A stretch of 64,000 bases of DNA from Microvirga sp. 3-52 (GCF_018383585.1 NZ_JAHAMK010000018.1:36105-100104), one strand, 5' to 3'; shown: positions 7,079 to 16,970, counted from the stretch's first letter. Notes: generated from the letters alone by a model not told the origin. A program made the numbers and translations.

Positions 7079-7095
7079 TTTAGAAATCTTATAAG
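7079..7095 (+). promoter_or_regulatory. Iron control element (ICE)-like box for Irr
   Basis: TTTAGAA-ATC-TTATAAG matches the rhizobial ICE consensus TTTAGAA-N3-TTCTAAA in all seven bases of the first half and five of seven in the second. It lies 113 bases before the start of an iron-binding protein gene. A weaker TTAGAA-TAC-TTAC copy overlaps the preceding stop codon (7053-7065). Irr control of fbpA is therefore likely but unproven. Confidence 0.5.
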
Positions 7096-7207
7096 GTATT
7101 GAAATCACTTGATTTTCAATTGACGCAATGTCCCGATCATGGTTCCTCCAACGACAACGTGACGGAGCAAAATCGCCTGCCCGGCACGGTTGCTGGAGGA
7201 TTTCATA

Positions 7208-8245
7208 ATGGTGGACCTTTCGTTTGGACGCAGGCTTCTTGTCGGTGCCGCGGCTCTTGGCGCCTTGGCGGGATCGAGCCTCTCGGCCTCCGCTGAGGAA
7301 GCGCTGAACATCTACACGACGCGCGAGCCCGGCCTGATCAAGCCCGTCCTCGACGAGTTCACCAAAGAGACCGGCATCAAGGTCAACACGATCTTCATCG
7401 CCAACGGCCTTGAAGAGCGCATCCGCACCGAGGGCCAGAACAGCCCTGCCGATCTGATCATTACCGTCGATATCGGCCGCCTCGCAGCCGCGAAGGATTA
7501 CGGCGTGACGCAGCCGGTGAAGTCCGAGGCGCTCGAGAAGGTCATCCCGGCAGCCTACCGCGATCCGGAGGGCCACTGGTTCGGCATCGCCCTGCGCGGC
7601 CGCGTCGTCTATGCCTCCAAGGAGCGCGTGAAGCAGGACAAGATCACCTATGAGGAGCTCGCCGATCCCAAGTGGAAGGGCAAGGTCTGCATCCGCTCGG
7701 GCCAGCACCTCTACAACATCAGCCTGATTGCCGCCATGATCGCCCACAAGGGCGAGGCGAAGGCGGAGGAGTGGCTGAAGGGCGTGAAGGCGAACCTCGC
7801 CAAGAAGCCTTCCGGCGGCGACCGCGAGCAGGCCAAGGACATCCTCGCCGGCGTGTGCGACATCGCCGTCGGCAATACCTACTATGTCTCACTCATGCTC
7901 AACGGCAACGACGCCGAGCAGAAGAAGTGGGGCGAGGCGATCAACGTGATCCTGCCGGCTTTCGAGGGCGGCGGCACGCACGTGAACGTTTCGGGTCTTG
8001 CCTTGGCGAAGCACGCGCCCAACAAGGCCAATGCCGTGAAGTTCATGGAATACATGGTCTCGGATGCGTCCCAGCAGATCCATGCGGAAGCCAATTCGGA
8101 ATATCCGATCAAGGCCGGAATCAAGATCCATCCGACCATCGCGTCCTTCGGCGAACTCAAGGCCGACAAGATCCCGATCGCCGAGATCGCGAAGCTGCGC
8201 AAGAAAGCCAGTGAGCTGGTCGACAAGGTCGGCTTCGACCAATAA
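7208..8245 (+). CDS. fbpA: Ferric iron ABC transporter, periplasmic binding protein
   Basis: A 345-aa class II binding protein of the FbpA/AfuA family that captures Fe(III) in the periplasm. The signal (RRLLVGAAALGALAGSSLSASA) starts with twin arginines and may be Tat-type. The mature part opens ALNIYTTREPGL. The paired tyrosines of VGNTYYV match the iron-ligating Tyr-Tyr of the family. The start is ATG 7208, with TGGAGGA seven bases upstream. It is followed by fbpB after a GC-rich hairpin, which probably protects the 3' end so that more binding protein than permease is made. An ICE-like box lies upstream. Confidence 0.9.
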   Translation: MVDLSFGRRLLVGAAALGALAGSSLSASAEEALNIYTTREPGLIKPVLDEFTKETGIKVNTIFIANGLEERIRTEGQNSPADLIITVDIGRLAAAKDYGVTQPVKSEALEKVIPAAYRDPEGHWFGIALRGRVVYASKERVKQDKITYEELADPKWKGKVCIRSGQHLYNISLIAAMIAHKGEAKAEEWLKGVKANLAKKPSGGDREQAKDILAGVCDIAVGNTYYVSLMLNGNDAEQKKWGEAINVILPAFEGGGTHVNVSGLALAKHAPNKANAVKFMEYMVSDASQQIHAEANSEYPIKAGIKIHPTIASFGELKADKIPIAEIAKLRKKASELVDKVGFDQ

Positions 8246-8288
8246 GACTGAGGGCGGCTTGTCCAGTCGCCCTCTCATCATCCCGAGA

Positions 8289-8312
8289 GGCGCCGCCGGC
8301 GACGGCGGCGCC
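8289..8312 (+). promoter_or_regulatory. Intercistronic hairpin between fbpA and fbpB
   Basis: GGCGCCGCCG (8289-8298) and CGGCGGCGCC (8303-8312) are perfectly complementary around a GCGA loop. No T run follows. It sits nine bases before the fbpB TTG start and would both stabilise fbpA mRNA and restrict fbpB translation. Confidence 0.65.
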
Positions 8313-8320
8313 GTTTCCAT

Positions 8321-10045
8321 TTGACCGTGATCACGAAAATCCAGACTGCATTCGGCCTCCCTTCCCGACGAAAGGCAAAGCGCCTTCCCTGGTGGCTCTC
8401 GGCTGCCGTGGCGGCTATCGGCTTACTCGTTCTTTTGCCGCTTGCCGCATTGATCGGCATCGCCGCCGAAGGCGACGCGGAGATCTGGCCGCATCTCATC
8501 GCAAACGTTCTGCCGGCCAGCACCATGGATACCCTGGCGCTGCTGACAGGGATCGGCATCGTGGCGGGCTCGATGGGCATTACGGCGGCCTGGCTCGTCA
8601 CCGCGCATCTCTTTCCGGGTCGTGGCATTCTGGTATGGCTGCTGCCTCTGCCGCTCGCCGTGCCGACCTACATCACCGCCTATATCTACGTGGAGATCTT
8701 CGACTCCGCCGGTCTTTTGCAGATGGCTCTGCGCGACGTCATGGGCTGGAAGTCGCGAAGCGATTACTGGTTTCCGGAGGTTCGTTCGCTCCCCGGCTGC
8801 ATCCTCGTGATGTCCGCCGTCCTCTACCCTTACATCTATATCGCGGCACGCGCGATGTTCCTGACGCAGAGCGCCAGCTTGCTGGAAGTGGCGCGGACCC
8901 TCGGCGCAAGCCGCATCAAGCTTTTCCGCATCATTGCACTTCCCCTCGCCCGCCCTGCCCTTGCGGTCGGCGTGTCGCTCGCGCTTCTCGAGGCGTTGAA
9001 CGACATCGGCGCAAGCGAGTATCTGGGCGTGCGCACGCTGACAGTGTCGGTCTACAACACGTGGCTCAACCGCGGCAGTCTCCCTGGCGCGGCGCAGATC
9101 GCCTGCGTCATGCTCGCTTTCGTGATGAGTCTGATCCTGATCGAGCGCTACGGCCGGCGAGACCGGCGCTATGCCGCTTCGCCCAAGCGACACCGCAATG
9201 TGCATCCTGTTCCTCTCCTCCGGGCACGCGGCTGGATTGCGACCGTCCTCTGCACCATGCCGGTTGTCCTCGGTTTCGTTCTGCCAACGGCCTTCCTGCT
9301 GCGTGAGACATTCCGCGGCCGCCTCTTCGATCAGTTCAATGCGGATTTCCTCGCTCATTTCATGACGACTATCGGCCTCTCGGTCGTGGCAACTTGCGCA
9401 GTCTTGATTCTCGCCGTCGTGCTGGTCTCGGCAGCCCGCTTGTCCAAAAACTCTCTGACCAAGGGAGCGCTCTTCGTCGCGGGCCTAGGCTATGCACTTC
9501 CAGGCACGGTGCTCGCTCTGGGACTGATGACGCCGCTGGTCGGGATCGACAATCTGATCGGCACCCTCTGGCGCAGCCTCACCGGGGAGCGCCTCGGCCT
9601 CCTGCTCATGGGAGCCGCGGGCGGCATCGTCATTGCTTACGTGATCCGCTTCCTGTCGATTGCGACCGGCTCCCTGTCGGCCGGGCTGGACCGGGTATCG
9701 TCGAGCCTCGAGGATGCGGCTCGCGCCCTCGGCGCGTCACGGCGGGAAATGGTCTGGGCGATCCAGATCCCGCTGATGCGCCCGGCGCTCGCCAGCGCCG
9801 CCCTGCTCATCTTCGTCGATTGCATCAAGGAACTGCCGGCGACCCTGCTGCTGCGGCCCCTTAATACGGAAACGCTCTCGACTCTTGTCTACACCCATGC
9901 TTCCCGCGGCCGCTTCGAAGACGGATCCCTCGCTGCCCTTGTGATCGTCCTGGTAGGCCTCCTCCCGGTGATCCAACTCGTGCGTAGCGCCGAAGGCCGG
10001 CCGAGAGTGGCAGTGAGCCCAGTCAGTTCGGCATCGGGCTCCTGA
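8321..10045 (+). CDS. fbpB: Ferric iron ABC transporter, fused permease
   Basis: A 574-aa inner-membrane permease with two homologous halves, each of about six helices, as usual for FbpB/SfuB. The two EAA loops read EVARTLGASRIKLFRIIALP and DAARALGASRREMVWAIQIP. It carries iron released by FbpA into the cytoplasm. The start appears to be TTG 8321; no convincing Shine-Dalgarno sequence is visible, and the fbpA-fbpB hairpin lies just before it. No ATPase (fbpC) follows, since the next gene is a chemoreceptor. The transporter must use an ATPase encoded elsewhere. Confidence 0.88.
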   Translation: MTVITKIQTAFGLPSRRKAKRLPWWLSAAVAAIGLLVLLPLAALIGIAAEGDAEIWPHLIANVLPASTMDTLALLTGIGIVAGSMGITAAWLVTAHLFPGRGILVWLLPLPLAVPTYITAYIYVEIFDSAGLLQMALRDVMGWKSRSDYWFPEVRSLPGCILVMSAVLYPYIYIAARAMFLTQSASLLEVARTLGASRIKLFRIIALPLARPALAVGVSLALLEALNDIGASEYLGVRTLTVSVYNTWLNRGSLPGAAQIACVMLAFVMSLILIERYGRRDRRYAASPKRHRNVHPVPLLRARGWIATVLCTMPVVLGFVLPTAFLLRETFRGRLFDQFNADFLAHFMTTIGLSVVATCAVLILAVVLVSAARLSKNSLTKGALFVAGLGYALPGTVLALGLMTPLVGIDNLIGTLWRSLTGERLGLLLMGAAGGIVIAYVIRFLSIATGSLSAGLDRVSSSLEDAARALGASRREMVWAIQIPLMRPALASAALLIFVDCIKELPATLLLRPLNTETLSTLVYTHASRGRFEDGSLAALVIVLVGLLPVIQLVRSAEGRPRVAVSPVSSASGS

Positions 10046-10241
10046 AGCCCATAGGATGCTCGGCTGCAGACCCGCGTGCCGTTCCGACTTCCAAGCGGCA
10101 CCGCGGCCAGGCCGGATGGGCCTCGATAGCATACCGGATCAAGTATCTAGGTAAATAAGACCTATTCCTTTGCGTTAATCGTTCTTCATTCATTAACCAG
10201 AAGCGTGAATTATTCATTGTTATCTGTCTGGGGGGCAATAA

Positions 10242-11942
10242 GTGAAGAATACCGGAAAATCAAAAATCGTAAGCAGGCTTGTTGTTGGATTTGCAATCGT
10301 CTTGGTATCGTTGGTCGGAACGGTGTCCCTGGCGATCAACGAGATATCGACAGTAAATGCAAATCTGCGTGAAGTGAACGAGATCAACAGCGTCAAGCAG
10401 AGATTTGCCATCAACTTCCGCGGCAGCGTCCATGACCGGGCAATCAGCCTGCGCGACGTGGTCCTCGTCAGCAAGCCGGCAGAGCTTGAGGCCACACTGG
10501 CCGAAATCAAACAGCTTGAGGAGTTCTACGCCAAGGCCGCCATTCCCATGGATGCGATGTTCGCCGGCTCGGACCCAGGTGCGGCGGATCTCCGGCTCCT
10601 CACCGACATCAAGGCCGTCGAGGCACGCACGATGCCGCTCGTCGCGCGCGTCATCGAGGCTCGGCAGAAAGGCGACGGAACGACGGCCCACAGCATCCTT
10701 CTCAACGAAGCGCGGCCTGCATTCGTCGATTGGCTCAAGGCGATCAACCGCTTCATCGACTTCCAGGAAGCACGGAACAAGACGATCGGAGCCGAAGTCG
10801 AAGCCATCGTGAGCCGCTTCGCCCTGCTAATGATCGTCATCGGCACGATCGCCGTCATCGTCGGCGCGGGCTTCGCCTATTGGAACGTGCGCTCCCTCAG
10901 GCCCCTCCGCTCGCTCACATCCGTGATGCTGAGGCTGGCACAAGGAGACATACGGGTCGAGGTGCCTTCCATCGGCCAGAAGGACGAGGTTGGAGAGATG
11001 GCTGCCGCCGTGGAGGTGTTCAAGCAGAACACGATCGCGATGCAGAATCTCGAACGCGAGCAGGAGACGCAGAAAGCCGTCACCGAGGCGGAAAAGCGGG
11101 CTACCATGAGCCGCCTCGCCGACGAGTTCGAGAGCAGAGTGCTGGGTATCGTCCACGTCGTTTCCGCCGCCGCAACTCAGCTGCAGCAGAACGCATCGCG
11201 GATGAGTTCGGTGGCGGAGGAGAGCAGCCATAAGTCGAACGAGGTCGCCGTGGTCTCCGAGTCGGCCGCTTCGAACGTCGGAACGGTGGCAAGCGCTGCA
11301 GAGGAGCTGTCCGCCTCCATCCAGGAGATCGCGTCCCGCGTGGAATCCGCCGCCAGAATTGCCAATCAGGCCTCGAGCCAAGCCACCCTGACGGCCAACG
11401 TCGCATCGGGACTGGCTTCCAGCGCGCAGCGGATCGGCGAGGTGGTGAGCCTCATCAACGACATCGCCGCCCAGACGAACCTGCTTGCCCTCAACGCGAC
11501 TATCGAGGCTGCCCGTGCCGGCGAGGCCGGCAAGGGCTTTGCCGTGGTGGCTTCCGAAGTGAAGACCCTCGCCTCGCAGACGGCCAAGGCGACGGACGAT
11601 ATCTCGAAGCAGATCCAGGAGGTCCAGAGCGCGACCTCGGAAGTCGTCGGCGCCATCAACTCCATCACGGCAACCATCGAGGAGATCAACAGCATCTCGA
11701 GCGCGATCGCCCTTTCCGTCGACCAGCAGGGGGCGGCGACCTCCGAAATCGCGCGCAGTATCACTCAGGCGGCGCACGGCACCGATACGGTGAAGGCCAA
11801 CGTGGAAGGCTTCAGGTACGCCGCCTCGGAAACGAGGTCTGCGTCGGACGAGATCGTCCGGGCTGCCAACGACCTGACGCACCAGTCGGAGGCTCTGCAT
11901 CGACAGGTTTCCGACTTTATCCAGCGGGTGCGTGCGGCGTAG
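10242..11942 (+). CDS. Methyl-accepting chemotaxis protein
   Basis: A 566-aa transmembrane chemoreceptor. TM1 is at residues 11-33. A periplasmic four-helix-bundle sensor follows (about 34-190), with TM2 at 193-215, HAMP at about 216-270 and the cytoplasmic signalling domain from 300. The hairpin tip that binds CheA/CheW is intact ([20 protein letters not shown], residues 407-426). There is no C-terminal CheR/CheB docking pentapeptide. The start is GTG 10242, behind a GGGGGG purine tract. It stands alone, between fbpB and a strong terminator, so its ligand cannot be inferred. Confidence 0.93.
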   Translation: MKNTGKSKIVSRLVVGFAIVLVSLVGTVSLAINEISTVNANLREVNEINSVKQRFAINFRGSVHDRAISLRDVVLVSKPAELEATLAEIKQLEEFYAKAAIPMDAMFAGSDPGAADLRLLTDIKAVEARTMPLVARVIEARQKGDGTTAHSILLNEARPAFVDWLKAINRFIDFQEARNKTIGAEVEAIVSRFALLMIVIGTIAVIVGAGFAYWNVRSLRPLRSLTSVMLRLAQGDIRVEVPSIGQKDEVGEMAAAVEVFKQNTIAMQNLEREQETQKAVTEAEKRATMSRLADEFESRVLGIVHVVSAAATQLQQNASRMSSVAEESSHKSNEVAVVSESAASNVGTVASAAEELSASIQEIASRVESAARIANQASSQATLTANVASGLASSAQRIGEVVSLINDIAAQTNLLALNATIEAARAGEAGKGFAVVASEVKTLASQTAKATDDISKQIQEVQSATSEVVGAINSITATIEEINSISSAIALSVDQQGAATSEIARSITQAAHGTDTVKANVEGFRYAASETRSASDEIVRAANDLTHQSEALHRQVSDFIQRVRAA

Positions 11943-11992
11943 TTCCACGCGCATGAAAGCGCTGCATCGGCGGCAGACGTCATCCCGATACG

Positions 11993-12022
11993 AAGGCCCG
12001 GTTCACGAACCGGGCCTTTCTT
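11993..12022 (+). terminator. Intrinsic terminator after the chemoreceptor gene
   Basis: AAGGCCCGGTTC (11993-12004) and GAACCGGGCCTT (12007-12018) form a near-perfect stem, followed by TCTTT. Confidence 0.85.
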
Positions 12023-12145
12023 TCGCGTAGCGGGCGACGGGCCGGGTTTCTGACGGAGCTGTGAAGAGGCGACCCCGCCAAGCGGGATACAGTGGACCAC
12101 CTCGAGGACACGACTTAAGATATCCCACGGCAGGCTCATCGGAGC

Positions 12146-13291
12146 ATGAGTGGCATGAAGAAGCGGCGTGTCTTGTGGAGCGGTCTGGGCGTCGCCGCAC
12201 TCCTCGCGACAATCGGGACAGTTTGGATCATCTCCCTGCCTCCGACGCAGGATGGCGGCGCCGCGCCGCCGATCGCAAAGGAAGAGACCGATGCCACGAT
12301 CGCGGCCTTGAAGCCGCCCAAACGCCGGCGCCCTCTCATCGCAATTGTCGGCATCAATGATGCGACCGAGACAACCGATTATCTCATGCCCTATGGCATC
12401 CTCCGGCGGGCGGACGTTGCCAATGTGGTGGCGCTGGCAACGAAACCGGGACCAGTGAAACTCTATCCCGCATTCAAGGTCGTGCCGGATATGACGGTCG
12501 CGGATTTCGACACGCGGCATCCGGATGGCGCGGATTATGTCATCGTTCCCGCCATGAGCCGAGACGACGACCCCGCCGCGCTGCAATGGATCAGGAACCA
12601 GGCCATCAAGGGCGCAACGGTCATCGGGGTTTGCGCAGGCGCTAAGGTCGTCGGCGCGGCCGGGCTGCTGGACGGCAAGCAGGCGACGACGCACTGGTAT
12701 TATCTCGATGAACTCCGCAAGGAGCATCCCGCGATCCGCTATGTCGCGGACCGGCGGCTGGTGGTCGACCAAGGGGTTGCGACGACGACGGGGATCACGG
12801 CCTCCATGCCGATGGCGCTCACCCTGATCGAAGCCATCGCAGGTCGGAACAGGGCCGAAGCAGTCGCCCGAGATCTCGGCCTCCCCCAATGGGACGCGCG
12901 CCACGAGAGCGATGCGTTCACGTTCACGCGCCCTTTTGCACTGACGGCCATCGGCAATACGCTCGCCTTCTGGAATCGCGAGCAGCTCGGAATCGATCTT
13001 CGACCTGGCGCCGACGAAGTGTCCCTTGCCCTCGTGGCGGATGCCTGGTCGAGGACCTACCGGTCACGCGCAGTGACGTTCGCGCGGACAGAAGATCCGC
13101 TTGAGACTCGCAGCCACATCCGCATCATCCCCGACAAGGTTGCGACGAGCTGGTCCGCGGAGCATCTGCTGCCGGCGATCGGGAGCCAACGGCCGGCGGA
13201 AGCATTGGATCGTGCCCTGCAGGGAATCGCAGCCCGCTACGGAGTGCCCACGGCCGATCTGGTCGCTATGCAGCTCGAATACCCGAGGTAG
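12146..13291 (+). CDS. Membrane-anchored DJ-1/PfpI (GATase1-like) family protein
   Basis: A 381-aa protein with an N-terminal membrane anchor (residues 9-31) and an extracytoplasmic DJ-1/PfpI-type domain (about 62-240). The nucleophile elbow is VIGVCAGAKVVG, with the cysteine at 163. It is followed by HWYYLDEL and VVDQGVATTTGITASMPMAL, typical of AraC-associated DJ-1 modules. A further C-terminal region (about 250-381) has no helix-turn-helix that I can see. Catalysis (amidase, glyoxalase or hydratase) is not established for this subtype. The start could be ATG 12146 or ATG 12155; CGGAG is better spaced for the latter. Confidence 0.75.
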   Translation: MSGMKKRRVLWSGLGVAALLATIGTVWIISLPPTQDGGAAPPIAKEETDATIAALKPPKRRRPLIAIVGINDATETTDYLMPYGILRRADVANVVALATKPGPVKLYPAFKVVPDMTVADFDTRHPDGADYVIVPAMSRDDDPAALQWIRNQAIKGATVIGVCAGAKVVGAAGLLDGKQATTHWYYLDELRKEHPAIRYVADRRLVVDQGVATTTGITASMPMALTLIEAIAGRNRAEAVARDLGLPQWDARHESDAFTFTRPFALTAIGNTLAFWNREQLGIDLRPGADEVSLALVADAWSRTYRSRAVTFARTEDPLETRSHIRIIPDKVATSWSAEHLLPAIGSQRPAEALDRALQGIAARYGVPTADLVAMQLEYPR

Positions 13292-13310
13292 CGTTTCCAA
13301 CTTTCAGGAG

Positions 13311-13342
13311 CAAAGAAAAGGCCCCGGGCGGACCCGAGGCCT
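13311..13342 (-). terminator. Terminator of the scoAB operon
   Basis: On the minus strand GGCCTCGGG and CCCGGGGCC form a hairpin followed by TTTTCTTT. It lies 40 bases past the scoB stop. It could also catch plus-strand transcripts from the DJ-1-like gene. Confidence 0.7.
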
Positions 13343-13381
13343 ATGTGGAAGCATTTGATCAGCGCGACGAAGCCTTGATCG

Positions 13382-14062
13382 CTATGCGGCGCTGGACTGG
13401 CTGCCGTTCAGGGCGACCTTGAAGTCGGCTTCCGTCTTGGCCTTAATCTCGTCCACGGTGACGCCGTCGGCCAGCTCGATCAGGGTCATGCCGGTGCCGC
13501 CCTTCTTGTCGATGGCAAACACGCCGAGATCGGTGATCACGAGATCCACCACGCCGGTTCCGGTGAGCGGCAGGTTGCAGCTTTTAAGGAGCTTCGGATC
13601 CTCGGAGCCGTCCTTGGCCTTGGCCACGTGCTCCATGACCACGACCACGCGCTTGACGCCCGCCACGAGATCCATGGCGCCGCCCATGCCCTTCACCATC
13701 TTGCCGGGGATCATCCAGTTGGCGAGATCGCCGTTCTGGGCCACCTGCATGGCGCCCAGGATCGACAGGTCGATATGGCCGCCGCGGATCATGCCGAAGG
13801 AATCGGAGCTGGAGAAATAGCTCGTGGTCGGCAGCTCGGTGATCGTCTGCTTGCCGGCATTGATCAGGTCCGGGTCCTCCTCGCCCTCGAAGGGAAACGG
13901 CCCCATGCCGAGCATGCCGTTCTCCGACTGGAGCTGCACGCGCATGCCCTTGGGGATGTAGTTCGACACCAGCGTCGGGATGCCGATGCCGAGATTCACG
14001 TAGAAGCCGTCGCGCAGCTCCTTGGCCGCGCGCTCGGCCATCTGGTCACGGGTCCAGGCCAT
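13382..14062 (-). CDS. scoB: 3-oxoacid CoA-transferase, subunit B
   Basis: A 226-aa beta subunit of succinyl-CoA:3-ketoacid (acetoacetate) CoA transferase. It moves CoA from succinyl-CoA to acetoacetate, feeding ketone bodies or PHB breakdown products into acetyl-CoA. The catalytic glutamate is in [23 protein letters not shown] near the N terminus and [18 protein letters not shown] mid-protein are typical. The ATG at 14062 overlaps the scoA stop by one base (TGATG) and has GAGGAAG upstream. The frame stays open further 5', but that part lies inside scoA. Translation is coupled to scoA. Confidence 0.93.
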   Translation of the reverse strand: MAWTRDQMAERAAKELRDGFYVNLGIGIPTLVSNYIPKGMRVQLQSENGMLGMGPFPFEGEEDPDLINAGKQTITELPTTSYFSSSDSFGMIRGGHIDLSILGAMQVAQNGDLANWMIPGKMVKGMGGAMDLVAGVKRVVVVMEHVAKAKDGSEDPKLLKSCNLPLTGTGVVDLVITDLGVFAIDKKGGTGMTLIELADGVTVDEIKAKTEADFKVALNGSQSSAA

Positions 14063-14796
14063 CAGACTTCCTCCCCTGCTCCGGCAGGCGCGGCCTCGGC
14101 GCGCTTGCGGGTCGTGCGTTGCTCGATGTGTTTGACCGGGTTTTGCACATGCACGATGCGCTTCACGAAGATGCCCGGCGTATGGATGCAATCCGGGTCG
14201 ATCTCGCCGGCTTCCACCAGATGCTCCACCTCGGCGATGGTCAGCCGCGAGGCGGTCGCCATCATTGGGTTGAAGTTGCGGGCGGTCTTCCGGTAGACGA
14301 GGTTGCCCTCCGTGTCGCCCTTCCAGGCGTGGACGATGGCGATGTCCGCGAAAAGGCCGGTTTCCATGACGTAGGTCTCGCCGTTGAACTCGCGCACCTC
14401 CTTGCCCTCCGCAATGAGGGTGCCCACGCCTGTCTTGGTGTAGAAGGCCGGAATGCCGGCGCCGCCGGCGCGGATACGCTCGGCCAGGGTGCCCTGCGGG
14501 TTGAACTCCAGCTCCAGTTCGCCGGAGAGGTACTGCTGGGCGAAGAGCTTGTTCTCGCCCACATAGGAGGAGATCATCTTGCGGATCTGGCGGGTCTCGA
14601 GCAGGCGGCCGAGACCGACCCCGTCCACGCCGGCATTGTTGGAGATGAAGGTCAGGTCATTCGCCCCCGAATCACGGATTGCTTCGATCAGCGTCTCCGG
14701 AATGCCGCAGAGGCCGAAGCCCCCGGCCATGATGGTCATGCCGTCCTTGACCGCCCCGGCCAGCGCGGCCCGCGCGTCGCTGTAAACCTTATCCAT
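14062..14796 (-). CDS. scoA: 3-oxoacid CoA-transferase, subunit A
   Basis: A 244-aa alpha subunit, the partner of scoB. It shows the [13 protein letters not shown] glycine-rich CoA-binding block and the [11 protein letters not shown] and [14 protein letters not shown] motifs. The start is ATG 14796 with GAGAGG upstream on the minus strand; an in-frame TTG just before it is less likely. It is the first gene of a two-gene operon. The 350-base region between it and the AsmA-like gene carries a dispersed repeat, and its promoter must lie there. Confidence 0.93.
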   Translation of the reverse strand: MDKVYSDARAALAGAVKDGMTIMAGGFGLCGIPETLIEAIRDSGANDLTFISNNAGVDGVGLGRLLETRQIRKMISSYVGENKLFAQQYLSGELELEFNPQGTLAERIRAGGAGIPAFYTKTGVGTLIAEGKEVREFNGETYVMETGLFADIAIVHAWKGDTEGNLVYRKTARNFNPMMATASRLTIAEVEHLVEAGEIDPDCIHTPGIFVKRIVHVQNPVKHIEQRTTRKRAEAAPAGAGEEV

Positions 14797-14830
14797 CAAA
14801 TCCTCTCCCCATGGGCATATTCATGCTCGC

Positions 14831-14946
14831 TAGAGCATCGGGCCCAAAAGTGGAAGGCACTTTTGAACTCGATCCGATGCCCTGATCCTGGCTGACGCAC
14901 CGATCGGGGAGGAAAACGGATCCCCTCGTCCGTGCGATGCGCTTGA
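14831..14946. repeat. Family A two-palindrome repeat, reverse orientation
   Basis: The second palindrome lies at 14831-14880, running from TAGAGCATCGGGCCCAAAAG to CGATCCGATGC. A diverged first palindrome follows, ending GTGCGATGCGC (about 14893-14941). The layout is the mirror image of the copies at 16971 and 37242. It occupies the scoA/asmA intergenic region, and nothing else is evident up to 15153 apart from AT-rich DNA around 15040-15070 that may hold promoters. Confidence 0.7.
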
Positions 14947-15153
14947 GCATTCGCGGAAAAACCTCGGGAGCAGCTTGCGACGTTTTGGCCACATGCCGCT
15001 CGGTACCAATGGCGGCCACCCTGCAACTTGGCCTCAATTTAGACAATCCCTTCATATGGATATATGGAAACGATTCATGATCTCGGCCGTGCCTGAGGAT
15101 ATCCCCTCACCCCCGCTTGCGAGGCAGGGCTTAAGGTTTACAACATTCATCCC

Positions 15154-16965
15154 ATGTCCCGCCGCGTTGTCCTTCTTATTGCGCTGATTTCGCTCGCCGT
15201 TCTCGGAACGGCGGCGTCCCCCTGGACGCTGCCGGGCGGCGGCCTGTCGGCGGAGCTGACGCAGCATGTGAAGGACAAATATGGGCTGGACCTGAAAGTT
15301 AAAGGCCGCAGCATCTTCGCCGTCCTGCCTATCCCCCGGGTCAAGTTCGAGAACGTGGTACTTCAGTTCCCGGATCAGGCCCTCAAGGCGGAGGGAGGCA
15401 CCTTGAGAGGCGAGCTGCGCCTCCTGCCGCTGCTCTTCGGCCGGATAGAGCTCTCCGATTTCGACCTGACCGAAACGCGCATCACGGGATCGCTCCAGGC
15501 ACTCCAATCAGTGAATTGGACGGAAATCCTCAAGAACCGGTCGAGCGAGACCTATGCCCGGCGTCTCATCGTGAGCAAATCCACCCTGCGCTGGACCGAT
15601 CTGAAGGAAGCCAACCTGGACCAGCTCAACCTCGTCGTCCGCTGGGCCGACGCCGCCGAGCCTTTGTCTATGACCGGATCCGCCCTCTGGCAGGATGAGG
15701 TGGTCTCCCTCGAACAGGCCTCCGTTTTCCCGGATCTTCTGGTATCCGACCGGATCAGCCCCTTTACCCTGACACTCTCCACCCATTCCGCACGCATCAC
15801 GGCGGAAGGCGAGGCTCAGCTCGGCGAACCCCCCCGGATCACGGGGGAAAGCACCGTTCAGGCCAAGTCCGTGCGCGATTTCACCCGCTGGAGCGGCGTG
15901 GAACTGCCCTTCGGATCGCTGCTGCGGGCGGTCTCCATCGGAGGTGATTTCTCCATGGATCGCCGCCGCCTGTCCTGGCCCGCCGTTTCGGTGATGCTGG
16001 GAGACGACAAGCTTGAAGGCACCATGGGCGTCCGCTTCGATACGGACCGGCCCGTCATCACCGGCACGCTCGCCGCAGAAACGCTCAACCTGTCTGACCT
16101 GTTCGCCCCCTTCTCACAGGCCCGGACGTCTTCCGGCTCCTGGAGCGAGGAGGCTATCGACCTGACGCAGACCACCGGCACCGACCTCGATCTCCGTCTC
16201 TCCGCAGCGAGTGCCAGTCTCGGACGCCTCAGCCTCGACGACATGGCTGCCAGCGTGCTCGTGCAGCCGGGTCGGATCGAAGCCTCCATCGGACGCGCCG
16301 GCTTTCAGGACGGCAGCCTGAAAGGCCGCCTGTCTCTGGTGAGGCAGAACGACGAGGTCGAATTCAAGAGCCAGGGCACTTTTGCGGGGGTGAAGATCGC
16401 CCCCTTCCTTGCCGCCATAGGGGAGCCGCGCTGGATTACCGGCCGGGCCGATGGGCAGTTCAGCTTCGAGGGACTTGGCAAGAATCCAGCCGACGTGATC
16501 CGCCAGGCGCAAGGCCGCTCGTCCGTGGAGGTCACCGATGGGGAGATCGTTGGCATCGCCCTCGATGACGCTCTTCGCCGTGTGGAGAAGCGCCCGCTGC
16601 TCGCCTCGCTCAACTGGAAGGGTGGCCGTACACCCTTCGACAAGGCGCAGGCACAGGTGGTTGTGAAGAATGGTGTCGGTGAGTTCGCGGAGGCCCATCT
16701 CAGGGGGCCTGCCGTTCAGGCCGACCTTCAGGGCCAAGTACTTCTGGTGGACCGCACCCTCAGCATGACTGCGAAGATTTCGCCGGCTGACGCTCCCGCG
16801 GATCAGTCGCCCGCCCTTATCTTCAACGTCGCGGGCGATTGGGACAACGTCGCGGTCTCCCCGCAAGTCCGCTCCCTTATCGAGCGCTCGGGCGCTGCCA
16901 AGCCCCTCTTTCCCTCCCAACGGGCTCCCGGCACCCAGCAGCGGCCCCAGGTCACCGCTCAGTGA
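15154..16965 (+). CDS. AsmA family protein
   Basis: A 603-aa envelope protein with an N-terminal signal anchor (residues 1-22) and a long beta-rich body. The N-terminal VKFENVVLQFPD segment and the C-terminal AsmA repeats (GRADGQFSFEGLG, GVGEFAEAHLRGPAVQADLQGQVLL) mark it as an AsmA/YhdP-type bridge protein. Such proteins are thought to move phospholipids to, or limit disorder in, the outer membrane. It is monocistronic, bounded on both sides by family A repeats. AsmA-like genes are usually multi-copy in this order, so the exact paralogue cannot be named. Confidence 0.85.
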   Translation: MSRRVVLLIALISLAVLGTAASPWTLPGGGLSAELTQHVKDKYGLDLKVKGRSIFAVLPIPRVKFENVVLQFPDQALKAEGGTLRGELRLLPLLFGRIELSDFDLTETRITGSLQALQSVNWTEILKNRSSETYARRLIVSKSTLRWTDLKEANLDQLNLVVRWADAAEPLSMTGSALWQDEVVSLEQASVFPDLLVSDRISPFTLTLSTHSARITAEGEAQLGEPPRITGESTVQAKSVRDFTRWSGVELPFGSLLRAVSIGGDFSMDRRRLSWPAVSVMLGDDKLEGTMGVRFDTDRPVITGTLAAETLNLSDLFAPFSQARTSSGSWSEEAIDLTQTTGTDLDLRLSAASASLGRLSLDDMAASVLVQPGRIEASIGRAGFQDGSLKGRLSLVRQNDEVEFKSQGTFAGVKIAPFLAAIGEPRWITGRADGQFSFEGLGKNPADVIRQAQGRSSVEVTDGEIVGIALDDALRRVEKRPLLASLNWKGGRTPFDKAQAQVVVKNGVGEFAEAHLRGPAVQADLQGQVLLVDRTLSMTAKISPADAPADQSPALIFNVAGDWDNVAVSPQVRSLIERSGAAKPLFPSQRAPGTQQRPQVTAQ

Positions 16966-16970
16966 GCTTT

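Noticed and set aside
10170..10200. Possible CtrA site (TTAA...TTAACC) before the chemoreceptor gene
   Set aside because: The spacing between the half-sites is about 14 bases, not the seven required by TTAA-N7-TTAA.
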